A stretch of DNA of 64,000 bases, taken from assembly GCF_000620785.1 (NCBI RefSeq), contig NZ_JIAI01000001.1, positions 1,674,001-1,738,000 of the forward strand, written 5' to 3'. The translations under genes were made by a program, and so were the position numbers. Below the pieces are notes generated by a model that saw only the letters and a list, made by a program, of their open reading frames with translations, ran no database searches and was not told the origin of the DNA. This document shows, in pieces, positions 25,614 through 33,534 of the stretch (the first letter of the stretch is position 1; every line of letters starts with the position of its first letter). This stretch comes from Actinospineispora acaciae DSM 45401 (GTDB taxonomy: Bacteria > Actinomycetota > Actinomycetes > Mycobacteriales > Pseudonocardiaceae).

Positions 25614-26849
25614 TCAGTACGGGTTCGCGACGAACAGCTCGTCGGCGGGGAACAGGGTGATCACCCGCGGGCCCTCGGCGGTGACCACTACCTCCTCCTC
25701 GATCCGCGCCGCCGAGATGCCGTCGGTGGCCGGGCAGTAGGTCTCCAGCGCGAAGACCATCCCCTCGACGATCTCCCTCGGATGGTCCAGCGAGTTCAGC
25801 CGGCTGATGATCGGCCGCTCGTGCAGGCCCAGCCCGAGCCCGTGGCCGAACTGCAGCCCGAACGCGGCCATCTCGTCCGGGAATCCGAAGTCCTGCGCGC
25901 GCGGCCACACCCTGGCGATGTCGTCGGTGCCGACACCGGGCTTGACCAGCTCGATCGCCGCGTCGATCCACTCCCGGCACCGGGTGTAGGCGTCCCGCTG
26001 GGCCGAGGTGGCCCGTCCCACCGAGAACGTGCGATAGTAGCACGTCCGGTAGCCGTTGTAGCTCTGGATGATGTCGAAGAACGCCTGGTCACCGGGGCGG
26101 ATCAGCCGGTCGGAGAAGTTGTGCGGATGCGGGTTGCAGCGCTCCCCGGACACCGCGTTGATCGCCTCCACGTCGTCCGAGCCGAGCTCGTAGAGCCGCT
26201 TGTTGGCCAGCGCGACGATGTCGTTCTCCCGGATGCCGGGGCGCAGCGCCTCGCTGATCAGCTGGTACACGCCGTCGACCATCGAGGCGGACATGGTGAG
26301 CAGCATGATCTCGTCGTCCGACTTGCGCTGGCGCGCGTCCAGCATGACCTGCTGGGCGTCCCGCACGTCCATCCCGACCCGCTGCAGCTCGAGCAGCATG
26401 GGCGTCTCGGCGATGTCCACGCCGATCGGAAGGTCGGCCACCCCCTGCTCGGCCAGGATCGAGCGGATCTCGGCGACCGCGCGGGCGACCAGGCCGGCGT
26501 CCGGGGGTATCCCGCCGCGCAGGCCCAGCATGCCGGCGTGGATGTTCTCGGCGCGCAGCCACGGGGCGTGCAGGCGGTGGTAAGCCGCCGCCGAGCCGAA
26601 GTCCCACAGCACGGGCTCGCCGGTGCGGGTCAGCAGGGCGTACCTGGCGACCTTGTCGCGCGCCCACTCCCCGATCATCGTGCTGGTCAGGTACCGGATG
26701 TTGTTGACGTCGAACACCAGCAGGGCGCCCAGCTCGGAGGCGTCCAGCGCCTCCCGCGCGCGGGCGAGTCGGTAGCGCCGGAGCCTGTCGAAGTCGACCC
26801 GCGACTCGAAGTCCACACCGGCGTGGCCCGGAGCTGGGGTGGTCGCCAT
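25614..26849 (-). CDS. M24 (creatinase/Xaa-Pro peptidase) family protein lacking one metal ligand
   Basis: A 411-residue pita-bread protein with an N-terminal creatinase domain (about 20-170) and a C-terminal catalytic domain. Ligand positions: first Asp present (FFDIIQSYN), second Asp replaced by Cys (GYRTCYYRTF, where GYxSDxTRTF is usual), His present (FGHGLGLGLHERP), both Glu present (VFALETY and RIEEEVVV). Loss of one ligand suggests a single-metal or metal-free hydrolase, as in creatinase, rather than a peptidase. Operator-like palindromes lie 21 and 90 bases upstream. First gene of a three-gene catabolic operon. Confidence 0.82.
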   Translation of the reverse strand: MATTPAPGHAGVDFESRVDFDRLRRYRLARAREALDASELGALLVFDVNNIRYLTSTMIGEWARDKVARYALLTRTGEPVLWDFGSAAAYHRLHAPWLRAENIHAGMLGLRGGIPPDAGLVARAVAEIRSILAEQGVADLPIGVDIAETPMLLELQRVGMDVRDAQQVMLDARQRKSDDEIMLLTMSASMVDGVYQLISEALRPGIRENDIVALANKRLYELGSDDVEAINAVSGERCNPHPHNFSDRLIRPGDQAFFDIIQSYNGYRTCYYRTFSVGRATSAQRDAYTRCREWIDAAIELVKPGVGTDDIARVWPRAQDFGFPDEMAAFGLQFGHGLGLGLHERPIISRLNSLDHPREIVEGMVFALETYCPATDGISAARIEEEVVVTAEGPRVITLFPADELFVANPY

Positions 26850-26869
26850 CTCGCCCCCTCAACAGCATT

Positions 26870-26881
26870 GCAATCGATTGC
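26870..26881. promoter_or_regulatory. Perfect LacI-type palindrome upstream of the M24 operon
   Basis: GCAATCGATTGC is a perfect 12-base palindrome 21 bases before the M24 gene start. It shares its left half exactly with the site at 18263 before the LacI regulator gene. Confidence 0.6.
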
Positions 26882-26938
26882 TGTCGCCCTCAGACTGCCG
26901 CGAGGGCGCGACGGTTGTCAATAGCGGACGGTCCTGGT

Positions 26939-26950
26939 GCAAACGACTGC
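26939..26950. promoter_or_regulatory. Second LacI-type site upstream of the M24 operon
   Basis: GCAAACGACTGC matches the perfect palindrome at 26870 in 10 of 12 positions. The centre-to-centre distance is 69 bases, close to an integral number of helical turns, compatible with cooperative binding or looping. Confidence 0.4.
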
Positions 26951-26957
26951 AGTACGG

Positions 26958-28232
26958 CTACCCGGTGGCTTCGGTGGTGAACGCCCGGTGGGCGCGGTGC
27001 AGGGCGTAGGCGCCGATGGCGGTCAGCGCGGCGGCGGCCACCAGGGTGGCGGAGTGGCCGCCGAGCACCGTGACGGCGAGGCCGGCGAGCAGCGGTCCGG
27101 CGGCGCGCGCGGCGACCACGAAGAGGGAGAGGGTGCCGTTGATGCGGGGGTAGTGGCGCGGCCCGTAGTAGTCCACCAGCAGCGTGCCGCGCAGCAGGTC
27201 GGGCAGCCCGTACCCGAGGCCGAAGAACACCACCAGCGTGATCACGGTGCCGGTGGCCGCCGGGGTGTGGCCGGTGGTGAGCAGCGGCGCCGGCAGGGCC
27301 AGGGCCTGCGCGACGAACAGCAGGATCGCCGTGCGCTGCGCGGGCAGCCAGGGTTGCAACGCCGTGCAGGCCAGCCGTCCGAGCACCTGGAAGGCACCGA
27401 CCGCGCCGGCGGCGAGGGTGGCCTGGGGCAGCGAGTAGCCGCGGCCGGCGAGGTAGGCGACCAGGATGACGGTCACGGCGAGCTTGCCGGCGGTGTGGCT
27501 GACGATGCCGAGGGTGAACCACCGGAACGACGCCAGCCGGGTGATCGCGCCGCCGGTGGTGTCCGGCCGCGACGGCGGCTCGGGGTCGGCGGGCCGGCCG
27601 TCGGGGTGCGCGCCGATGTCGGAGGGCCAGCGCCGCAGCAGCCCGGCGTGCAGCGGGACGGTGACCAGGCCCAGCACCCCGGCCAGCACCACCAGCGTGG
27701 TGCGCCAGCCGTAGGCGCCGACGAGCACGCCGGTCAGCGGGACGAACACGGTGCTGGACAGGCCGCCGGCGATGGTCAGCACCAGCACGGCGCGGGCGCG
27801 GTGCCGGCTGAACCAGGCGGCGGTGACGGCGAACGCCGGCTCGTAGAGGGTGGCCGCCATGGCCAGCCCGGCCAGCACGAACGCCGCATAGAACGTGACC
27901 GGCGAATGCACATGAGCCCAGGTCAGCAACGCGGCGACCCCGAGCAGGCTGCCGGCGGTCATGACGCCCCGGGCGCCGTGGCGCGCCAGCCAGTGCCCGA
28001 CGGGGACGGCGACCACGCCGGAGACCGCCACCCCCGTGGTGTACGCGCCGTTGAGCTGGGCGGTCGACCAGCCCAGCTCGGCGCTCATGGGCACCACGAA
28101 CACCGAGAACGCGTAGATGAGCACGCCCCACGAGACCAGCTCGGTGACGGCGAGGCCGGCCACCATCCACCACCCGTAGAACACCCGCCGTCCTGACACG
28201 GCGCGGGCGGGCGTACGGGGGCCGGACGTCAT
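26958..28232 (-). CDS. MFS transporter (oxalate/formate-antiporter or monocarboxylate-like)
   Basis: A 424-residue protein with 12 predicted membrane helices. It begins with a basic tail then RVFYGWWMVAGLAVTELVSW, the 'YGW' opening typical of OFA/MCT-type MFS carriers for small anions and carboxylates. The ATG at 28232 overlaps the LysR stop by 4 bases, making it the third gene of the coupled dehydrogenase-LysR-MFS operon. If the dehydrogenase is a phosphite or 2-hydroxyacid enzyme, this carrier may import its anionic substrate. Confidence 0.82.
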   Translation of the reverse strand: MTSGPRTPARAVSGRRVFYGWWMVAGLAVTELVSWGVLIYAFSVFVVPMSAELGWSTAQLNGAYTTGVAVSGVVAVPVGHWLARHGARGVMTAGSLLGVAALLTWAHVHSPVTFYAAFVLAGLAMAATLYEPAFAVTAAWFSRHRARAVLVLTIAGGLSSTVFVPLTGVLVGAYGWRTTLVVLAGVLGLVTVPLHAGLLRRWPSDIGAHPDGRPADPEPPSRPDTTGGAITRLASFRWFTLGIVSHTAGKLAVTVILVAYLAGRGYSLPQATLAAGAVGAFQVLGRLACTALQPWLPAQRTAILLFVAQALALPAPLLTTGHTPAATGTVITLVVFFGLGYGLPDLLRGTLLVDYYGPRHYPRINGTLSLFVVAARAAGPLLAGLAVTVLGGHSATLVAAAALTAIGAYALHRAHRAFTTEATG

Positions 28233-29098
28233 GGGTCGATGGCGAGCAGGGCTTGGCTGAAGGCGGCGGCCGGGTCGGCGTCGACCAGGGCGCGGCGGTG
28301 GCTGATCCACAGGGTCTTGCGCAGCGGTGGCCCGTCCAGCGCGAGGGCGCGCAGCCGGCCGGCGGTCACCTCGGCGGCCGCGGCCGCGGCGAGCACCAGG
28401 GAGACCCCGAGGCCGGCCTGGACGGCGGCCTTGACCGCGGCGGTGCTGCCCAGGTTCACCGCGGCGGGCAGCCGGGCGGCGTCGGCGCCGAGCGTGCGGG
28501 CCAGCAGGGTCCCGGTGCCGCTGGCCGGTTCGCCGCCGAGCAGCGTCTCGCCGGCCAGCTCGTCGACGCCCACGCTGGCCCGGCCGGCCCACGGATGGTC
28601 CGGGCCGACGATCACGACCAGGGGTTCGTCCCGCCACGGCGTGGCCTCGAAGCCGGGCCGCCGGTCCCACCACTCGGTGAGCGCGACGTCGACGGCCCCG
28701 GTGTCCAGCTCGTCGAGGACCTCCCGGTTGGTGCCCATCCGCTGCCGGATCCGGTAGCGCCCGGCGTGCGCGCGGCCGATCGAGCTGATCGCCGGCTGCA
28801 GCAGGTAGATGCCGATGTTCGAGGCGGCGCCGACGACCAGCTCGGGATCGCTGAACAGCCGAGCCGCCCGCTCGGACAGCTCCAGCAGGGCGCGGGCGTA
28901 CCGCTCGAACGCCGCGCTCGCCGGCGCCGGAACGCACCGGGTGGACGATCGTTCTATCAAGCCGGTCCCCAGCTCGGCCTCCAGCCGCCGGATGTGCTGC
29001 GACACCGCGCCCTGGGTGACGCCGAGCCGCGCCGCCGCCGCCCGGAACCCGCCGGTGTCGAGCACCGCGACGTAGGCCGCCACCTGGTTGAGGTTCAT
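28229..29098 (-). CDS. LysR family transcriptional regulator
   Basis: A 289-residue protein with the LysR winged helix at residues about 2-60 (MNLNQVAAYVAVLDTGGFRA, then LGVTQGAVSQHIRRLEAELG). A substrate-binding effector domain follows. The ATG at 29098 overlaps the dehydrogenase stop (ATGA) and is preferred over an in-frame upstream ATG. Unusually for LysR genes it is embedded co-directionally inside the operon rather than divergent. PtxE, the regulator of the phosphite operon in Pseudomonas stutzeri, is also LysR type. Confidence 0.9.
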   Translation of the reverse strand: MNLNQVAAYVAVLDTGGFRAAAARLGVTQGAVSQHIRRLEAELGTGLIERSSTRCVPAPASAAFERYARALLELSERAARLFSDPELVVGAASNIGIYLLQPAISSIGRAHAGRYRIRQRMGTNREVLDELDTGAVDVALTEWWDRRPGFEATPWRDEPLVVIVGPDHPWAGRASVGVDELAGETLLGGEPASGTGTLLARTLGADAARLPAAVNLGSTAAVKAAVQAGLGVSLVLAAAAAAEVTAGRLRALALDGPPLRKTLWISHRRALVDADPAAAFSQALLAIDP

Positions 29099-30078
29099 CG
29101 CGGGCACCTCGGGGTAATCGCGCCGTCGGGGTGCCGGCCCGCCAGCGCGTCGCGCACCTGCTCGGCGGCGGCCAGCCCCATCTCACGCCGCACCTCGCCC
29201 ACCGCCGAACCCAGGTGCGGGGTGAACACCGTCCGGGGATGCTCCAGCAGGCCGGCCGGGATCCCGTTCGACGCCGCGGTGTCCTCGAACGCGAACACGT
29301 CCGCCGCGTACCCGCCCAGCCGGCCACCGTGCAGCGCCTCGGCGACGGCGTGCTCGTCCACGACCGAGCCGCGCGACGCGTTGACCACGCACGCCCCCGG
29401 CCGCATCCGCCCCAGCGCCTCGGCGTCCACCAGGTGCCGGGTCCGCTCCGTCAACGGCACCAGCGGCACCACCACGTCGCTGCCGGCCAGCAGCTCGGGC
29501 AGCGTCACCCGCCGCGCGCCGAGCCGACGCTCCTCGGCCTCGGGCAGCGGGACCGGATCGCTGTACACGACAGCGGCCTCGAAACCGGAAAGCCGGGACG
29601 CCACCGCCCGCCCGATCCGCCCCATCCCGATGATGCCGACGCACGCACCCGCCAGCCCACCGCCGTAGAACCGGGGCCGCCACCCCGTGTGCCGGCCGGA
29701 CCGCACCCAGGCGTCGCCCTCCACCAGCCGCCGCCGCAGCGCCAGCGTCAGCCCCACCACCAGCTCCGCCGTGGGCGCCGTCAGCAGCTCGGCCAGCACC
29801 GTCGCCTGCACCCCGCGCCGCACGCAGGCCGCCACGTCGATCGTGTCGTGCCCCTTGAACACCCCGCTGACCACCCGCAGCCGTGGGCACGCCGCCAGCA
29901 GCTCGTCATCCACCCGGTCGGCCATGCACGCCACCAGGCCGTCGGCCTCCCCCGCCCTGGCCAGCACCTCGGCGCGCGACCACACCCCCTGCTCGCGCGA
30001 CGGCCCCACCGGACGGCAGAACTCGGCCAGCCTGGCCGTCACGTCCGGATGCACCCAGTGCGTCACCACAACGCGCAT
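29095..30078 (-). CDS. D-2-hydroxyacid dehydrogenase closely resembling phosphite dehydrogenase PtxD
   Basis: A 327-residue NAD-dependent dehydrogenase. Rossmann motif VGIIGMGRIGRAVA. Segments align from memory with PtxD: the opening THWVHPDV (PtxD THRVHDEI), CMADRVDDELLAACPRLRVV, VFKGHDTIDVAACVRRGV (Lys corresponding to PtxD K76), GWRPRFYGGGL (Trp134 and Tyr139 equivalents), NASRGSVVDEHAV (Arg237) and TPHLGSAVGEVR (His292 and Arg301 region). These are positions known to shape the PtxD active site. Generic glyoxylate or phosphoglycerate dehydrogenases usually lack the FYG and KGxD combination. Oxidation of phosphite to phosphate is therefore a fair inference, but an organic 2-hydroxyacid remains possible. 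Confidence 0.8.
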   Translation of the reverse strand: MRVVVTHWVHPDVTARLAEFCRPVGPSREQGVWSRAEVLARAGEADGLVACMADRVDDELLAACPRLRVVSGVFKGHDTIDVAACVRRGVQATVLAELLTAPTAELVVGLTLALRRRLVEGDAWVRSGRHTGWRPRFYGGGLAGACVGIIGMGRIGRAVASRLSGFEAAVVYSDPVPLPEAEERRLGARRVTLPELLAGSDVVVPLVPLTERTRHLVDAEALGRMRPGACVVNASRGSVVDEHAVAEALHGGRLGGYAADVFAFEDTAASNGIPAGLLEHPRTVFTPHLGSAVGEVRREMGLAAAEQVRDALAGRHPDGAITPRCPR

Positions 30079-30115
30079 ACGATGACGCTAACTCATCGAA
30101 CCCAGGATTGAATAG

Positions 30116-30988
30116 TCAGACGTCCTCGATGGTCCGCATCCGTTCGTCGGCGGCGGACCCGAGGCGGGCGTGCACCGCCGCGATCAGGGCCTCGGTCAGG
30201 GCGGTGGGCGCGACCAGGCTGTCGAACGAGCCGCCGGCCTCGACCCGGGCGGACAGCACCACCCCCGCGATGTCCGCGATGGGCGACAGCCACGGGTCGG
30301 TGACCAGGATGACCTTGGCGCCCCGGTCGGCGGCGGCCCTGGCCAGCGTGATCGTGGTGTCCTGGTAGCGGCGGACGTCGAAGGCCACGCACACGTCGCG
30401 CCGGCCGAGGTCGACCAGGAAGCTCGGGTCGTCGTTCGGGTGCGGGGTGTGCACGCGGGTGCGCGGCCGCAGCAGCCGCAGGTGCCGGTCGAGGTAGGTG
30501 GCCAGCAGGTGGGAGAACCGGCCGCCGAAACAGGTGATCCGGTGGGCCGGGTCGCTGATCAGCGAGACGGCGCGTTCGAACTCGTGCTCGGCGAGGGTCT
30601 GGAAGGTCAGGCGGATGCCGTTGGTGGCGGTCTCGGCGACGATTCCGGCCAGCTCCGAGGTCGGTGACCCGGCGGTGATGCGGGCCGGCAGCGTCAGCGG
30701 CGACGCGCGCCGGGCCTGCACCTCGGCGCGCAGCGTGCCCTGGAAGTCGCGGTAGCCGGCGAAGCCCAGCCGGGTGAGGAACCGCAGGACCGTCGGGGCG
30801 CTGACGTTGGCCCGCTGCGCCAGCGCGTGCGACGACTCCAGGCCCGCCGCCGGGTAGTGCGCGAGCAGCACCCGCGACAGCTTCAGCTCGGCGGGGGACA
30901 GCCTGTCCTGCGCGGTGCGGATCAGGTCGGCGACGCTGGGCCCCTCCTGAGACGACGTGTGAGACGGCGTGTGAGACGAGGTGGACAC
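30116..30988 (-). CDS. RpiR/MurR family transcriptional regulator
   Basis: A 290-residue protein with an N-terminal HTH_6 domain (about 20-95, including SSHALAQRANVSAPTVLRFL) and a C-terminal SIS domain (about 135-260: ITCFGGRFSHLLATYLDRHL, VCVAFDVRRYQDTTITLARA, GAKVILVTDPWLSPIADIAG). SIS domains usually sense phosphorylated sugars, but RpiR proteins also control other catabolic loci. The first residues (Ser/Thr/His-rich) are encoded by a 12-bp tandem repeat. It is the last gene of a minus-strand group with an M20 hydrolase and a glutamine synthetase-like ligase. Confidence 0.88.
   Translation of the reverse strand: MSTSSHTPSHTSSQEGPSVADLIRTAQDRLSPAELKLSRVLLAHYPAAGLESSHALAQRANVSAPTVLRFLTRLGFAGYRDFQGTLRAEVQARRASPLTLPARITAGSPTSELAGIVAETATNGIRLTFQTLAEHEFERAVSLISDPAHRITCFGGRFSHLLATYLDRHLRLLRPRTRVHTPHPNDDPSFLVDLGRRDVCVAFDVRRYQDTTITLARAAADRGAKVILVTDPWLSPIADIAGVVLSARVEAGGSFDSLVAPTALTEALIAAVHARLGSAADERMRTIEDV
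30949..30984. repeat. Three 12-bp tandem repeats in the 5' end of the RpiR gene
   Basis: GAGACGACGTGT, GAGACGGCGTGT and GAGACGAGGTGG in succession. On the coding strand they encode the repeated Ser/Thr/His N-terminal tail. A simple slippage repeat; length variation among strains would be expected. Confidence 0.6.
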
Positions 30989-30997
30989 GACCGGACC

Positions 30998-32158
30998 CTA
31001 CGGGCGGGCAGCCGCCGCGTACCCGGCGAGCAGCGCGCGCGCCACGTCACCGACGCTGTCGTCGGGCGGCACGAACGTGGACGAGTGCAGCCGCTCCCGC
31101 CGGTCGCCCTGCCCGACGCCGACGAACATCATCAGCGACGGCATGACCGTCGAGTAGTGGGCGAAGTCGTCGGAGCCGGTGGAGCGCAGCGTGTCGTCGA
31201 CCCTGGCGCCCAGACTCGGCAGCACCTCGGCGGTGGCGGCGGCGACGGCGGCGTCGTTGACCAGGGCGGGCTCCCCGTCGACGATCTCGACGGCGCCGGT
31301 GCAGCCGTGCGCCCTGGCCACGAGCTCGACCAGCTCGGGCAGTTGGGCGAGCACGGCCCGGCGGGTGTCCGGGTCCATCGCCCGCACCGTCCCCCTGGCC
31401 GTCGCCGCGTCCGGCAGCACGTTCGCCGCCTCCCCCGCCCGCAGCGTCGTCACGCTGATCACCACCGGGTCCATCGGGTCCGCCCGCCTGCTCACCAGGC
31501 TCTGCAGCGCCACCACCACCTGGGCGAGGGCGTACACCGGGTCGCGGGCGAGGTGGGGATAGGCCGCGTGCCCGCCGGCGCCCCGCACCTCGATGGTGAA
31601 CTCGTCGGAGGAGGCGTTCACCGTTCCGGGCGTGCAGGCCACCGTGCCGGCCGGCAGCAGCGGCTGCACGTGCGCGCCCACGATGACCCCGGCCTGCTCC
31701 GCGCGCAGCAGCCCGGACTCGCGGATGTCGCGCGCGCCCGACGGATAGGTCTCCTCGCGCGGCTGGAGCACCGCCAGCAGCGGCGCCGGGCCGCCGACGG
31801 CGTCCACCGCCCTGCACAGCGCGACCAGCGCGGCCAGGTGCACGTCGTGCCCGCAGGCGTGCATGACACCGGGGCGCCGCGAGGCCCAGGCCACCCCGGA
31901 GGCCTCGGTCACGGCGAGGGCGTCCAGCTCGGCTCGTACCGCGACCGCCGGGCCGGCGCCGCCGACGCGCAGCAGCGCCCCGGTCCCGGCCACCGGCCGA
32001 GCCGCCGAGCCGCCCGGCAGCGCCGCGAGCACCCGCCGCAGGGTGGCCGCCTCCTCGCCAGACAGCTCGGGCCGGCCGTGCAGCTCGTGGCGCAGCTCGA
32101 CCGCCGCCGGCAGCTCCAGCTCCAGCCGCCGGCGCAGCTCCCCGAGATCAGTAGGCAT
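30998..32158 (-). CDS. M20 family amidohydrolase (aminoacylase/hippurate-hydrolase type)
   Basis: A 386-residue zinc hydrolase of the M20D group. GVMHACGHDVHLAALVALCR carries the first metal ligands, QPREETYPSGARDI the catalytic Glu region, VGAHVQPLLPAGTV the dimer-domain His, and a C-terminal STGSDDFAHYSTVMP segment supplies the last His. Members cleave N-acyl amino acids, such as N-acetyl or indole-acetyl conjugates. No signal peptide. It overlaps the glutamine synthetase-like gene by 11 bases. Confidence 0.88.
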   Translation of the reverse strand: MPTDLGELRRRLELELPAAVELRHELHGRPELSGEEAATLRRVLAALPGGSAARPVAGTGALLRVGGAGPAVAVRAELDALAVTEASGVAWASRRPGVMHACGHDVHLAALVALCRAVDAVGGPAPLLAVLQPREETYPSGARDIRESGLLRAEQAGVIVGAHVQPLLPAGTVACTPGTVNASSDEFTIEVRGAGGHAAYPHLARDPVYALAQVVVALQSLVSRRADPMDPVVISVTTLRAGEAANVLPDAATARGTVRAMDPDTRRAVLAQLPELVELVARAHGCTGAVEIVDGEPALVNDAAVAAATAEVLPSLGARVDDTLRSTGSDDFAHYSTVMPSLMMFVGVGQGDRRERLHSSTFVPPDDSVGDVARALLAGYAAAARP

Positions 32159-33434
32159 CGGCGACCCGCCGGATCCGCTCGGCCGAGGTGAGGCCGGCCA
32201 GGTGGGCCAGCTCGTGGCGCTTCACCGCGAGCTGGGTGGCGATGAGCCGTTCGTCGAACCAGGACCCGACGACGGCGTCCTCGGTGAGCGCCCCCAACGC
32301 CTCGTCGAGCGAGGCGGGCAGCGCGGGTACACCGGCCACGCTGGCCCGTTCGGGCCACACCACCGGGTCGGGATAGTCACCGGTGATCCCGGCCAGCCCG
32401 GCCCTGACCAGCGCGGCGAGCGTCAGCCACGGGTTGGCGGTGGCGTCCGAGGCGCGGTACTCGAGGTTGTACTGCCCGGCCGGGTCCGCCCCGGCCACGG
32501 TCGGGGTCGGGCAGATGCGCAGCAGCGCCTCCCGGTTGTGCTCGCCCAGGAAGACCCCGCCGACGCTCCAGCGGTGCGGGGTGAGCCGCAGGAACGACAC
32601 CGGGCTCGGCGCGGTCCAGGCGGTGAGCGCCCCGGCATGGCGCAGCACGCCCGCGCCGAAGCGGCACCCGATCTCGGACAGCCGCCCGGGCCGGCTCGGG
32701 TCGAACAGCGCCGGCGCGTCCTGGTCGTCGACGAGGCTGAGGTGCACGTGCACCCCGCTGCCGGTGCCGTCCGGATGGTGCAGCGGCGCGAACGAGGCGG
32801 ACAGGCCCCGCCTCAGCGCGAGGTCGCGGACCAGCTCGCGCGCCAGCACCGCCCGGTCGGCCGCGACCAGCGCGTCGGCCGGCGCGAGGGTGATCTCGAA
32901 CTGGTGCTCGCCGTACTCCGGCAGCCACGTCTCCGGTTCGAGCCCGCAGTCGGCGAGCAGCCGGAGCAGGTCCGCCCCGAACGGGTCGGCGTCGCGGTGG
33001 CGGCGCAGCGAGAACGGCGCGGACGGGGGAAGCCCGCGCAGCACGAACTCGTGCTCGAAGCTCGCGACCACTCGCAGCCCGGTGGCCTCCCGCAGGTCGG
33101 CGAGGGCGCTCCGCAGCGCACCGCGCGGGCAGCACGCCCAGCCGGTGCCGTCCGGGAGCGTCTGGTCGGCCAGGTACAGCCGCAGGCCCGGCCGCTCGCC
33201 ATCGGCGGGGATGTCCACCCGCGTCGACGGGTCGGGCAGCAGCCGCAGGTCGCCGGTGGAGCCGAAGACGTCGTCGGGGGCGATGTCCCCGAAGGCGGTC
33301 AGGGCGAGGTTCGCCGGCACCCACCCGGTCCCCGAGGCCAGGACGCCGGGCTCGGCGGTCGCGGGCGCGCCCCGGCCTCGAACCTGACCGGCCAGGTCGC
33401 AGGTGGCCACAAAGATGTCGGAGACGCCCGTCAC
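32148..33434 (-). CDS. Glutamine synthetase-like ATP-dependent ligase
   Basis: A 428-residue protein of the GS fold. The beta-grasp N-terminal domain runs to about residue 110. The catalytic barrel has SFEHEFVLRG (metal Glu), GEHQFEITLAPADAL, GSGVHVHLSLVDD (His of the metal/ATP site), GEHNREALLRI and NLEYRASDATANPWLTLAAL. It lacks the adenylylation-loop character of GlnA and is shorter than GlnA (about 470), resembling gamma-glutamylpolyamine synthetase or FluG-type paralogues. The GTG at 33434 is preferred because the longer frame is unlike the family. It is divergent from the second M20 gene. Confidence 0.8.
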   Translation of the reverse strand: MTGVSDIFVATCDLAGQVRGRGAPATAEPGVLASGTGWVPANLALTAFGDIAPDDVFGSTGDLRLLPDPSTRVDIPADGERPGLRLYLADQTLPDGTGWACCPRGALRSALADLREATGLRVVASFEHEFVLRGLPPSAPFSLRRHRDADPFGADLLRLLADCGLEPETWLPEYGEHQFEITLAPADALVAADRAVLARELVRDLALRRGLSASFAPLHHPDGTGSGVHVHLSLVDDQDAPALFDPSRPGRLSEIGCRFGAGVLRHAGALTAWTAPSPVSFLRLTPHRWSVGGVFLGEHNREALLRICPTPTVAGADPAGQYNLEYRASDATANPWLTLAALVRAGLAGITGDYPDPVVWPERASVAGVPALPASLDEALGALTEDAVVGSWFDERLIATQLAVKRHELAHLAGLTSAERIRRVADAY

Positions 33435-33534
33435 CCCGATACTTGTACCAGACGTGTCGAACACAATCGTTGACCCCGCGCTTGTAACGTGCATAACATC
33501 CCGCGCAATTGTCGGCGAGAGAGCGGAGCGCTGG

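Noticed and set aside
25614..26849. DMSP lyase DddP identity for the M24 protein
   Set aside because: DddP keeps the metal Asp residues in the block where this protein has Cys, and the surrounding sequence does not fit my memory of DddP.
30949..30984. Possible CRISPR-like or phase-variable repeat
   Set aside because: Only three 12-bp units without spacers, inside a coding start; a simple tandem repeat. No CRISPR array was seen anywhere.
33441..33490. CTTGTA direct repeats between the glutamine synthetase-like and M20 genes as an RpiR operator
   Set aside because: Two short matches 39 bases apart without symmetry are too weak to call a site.
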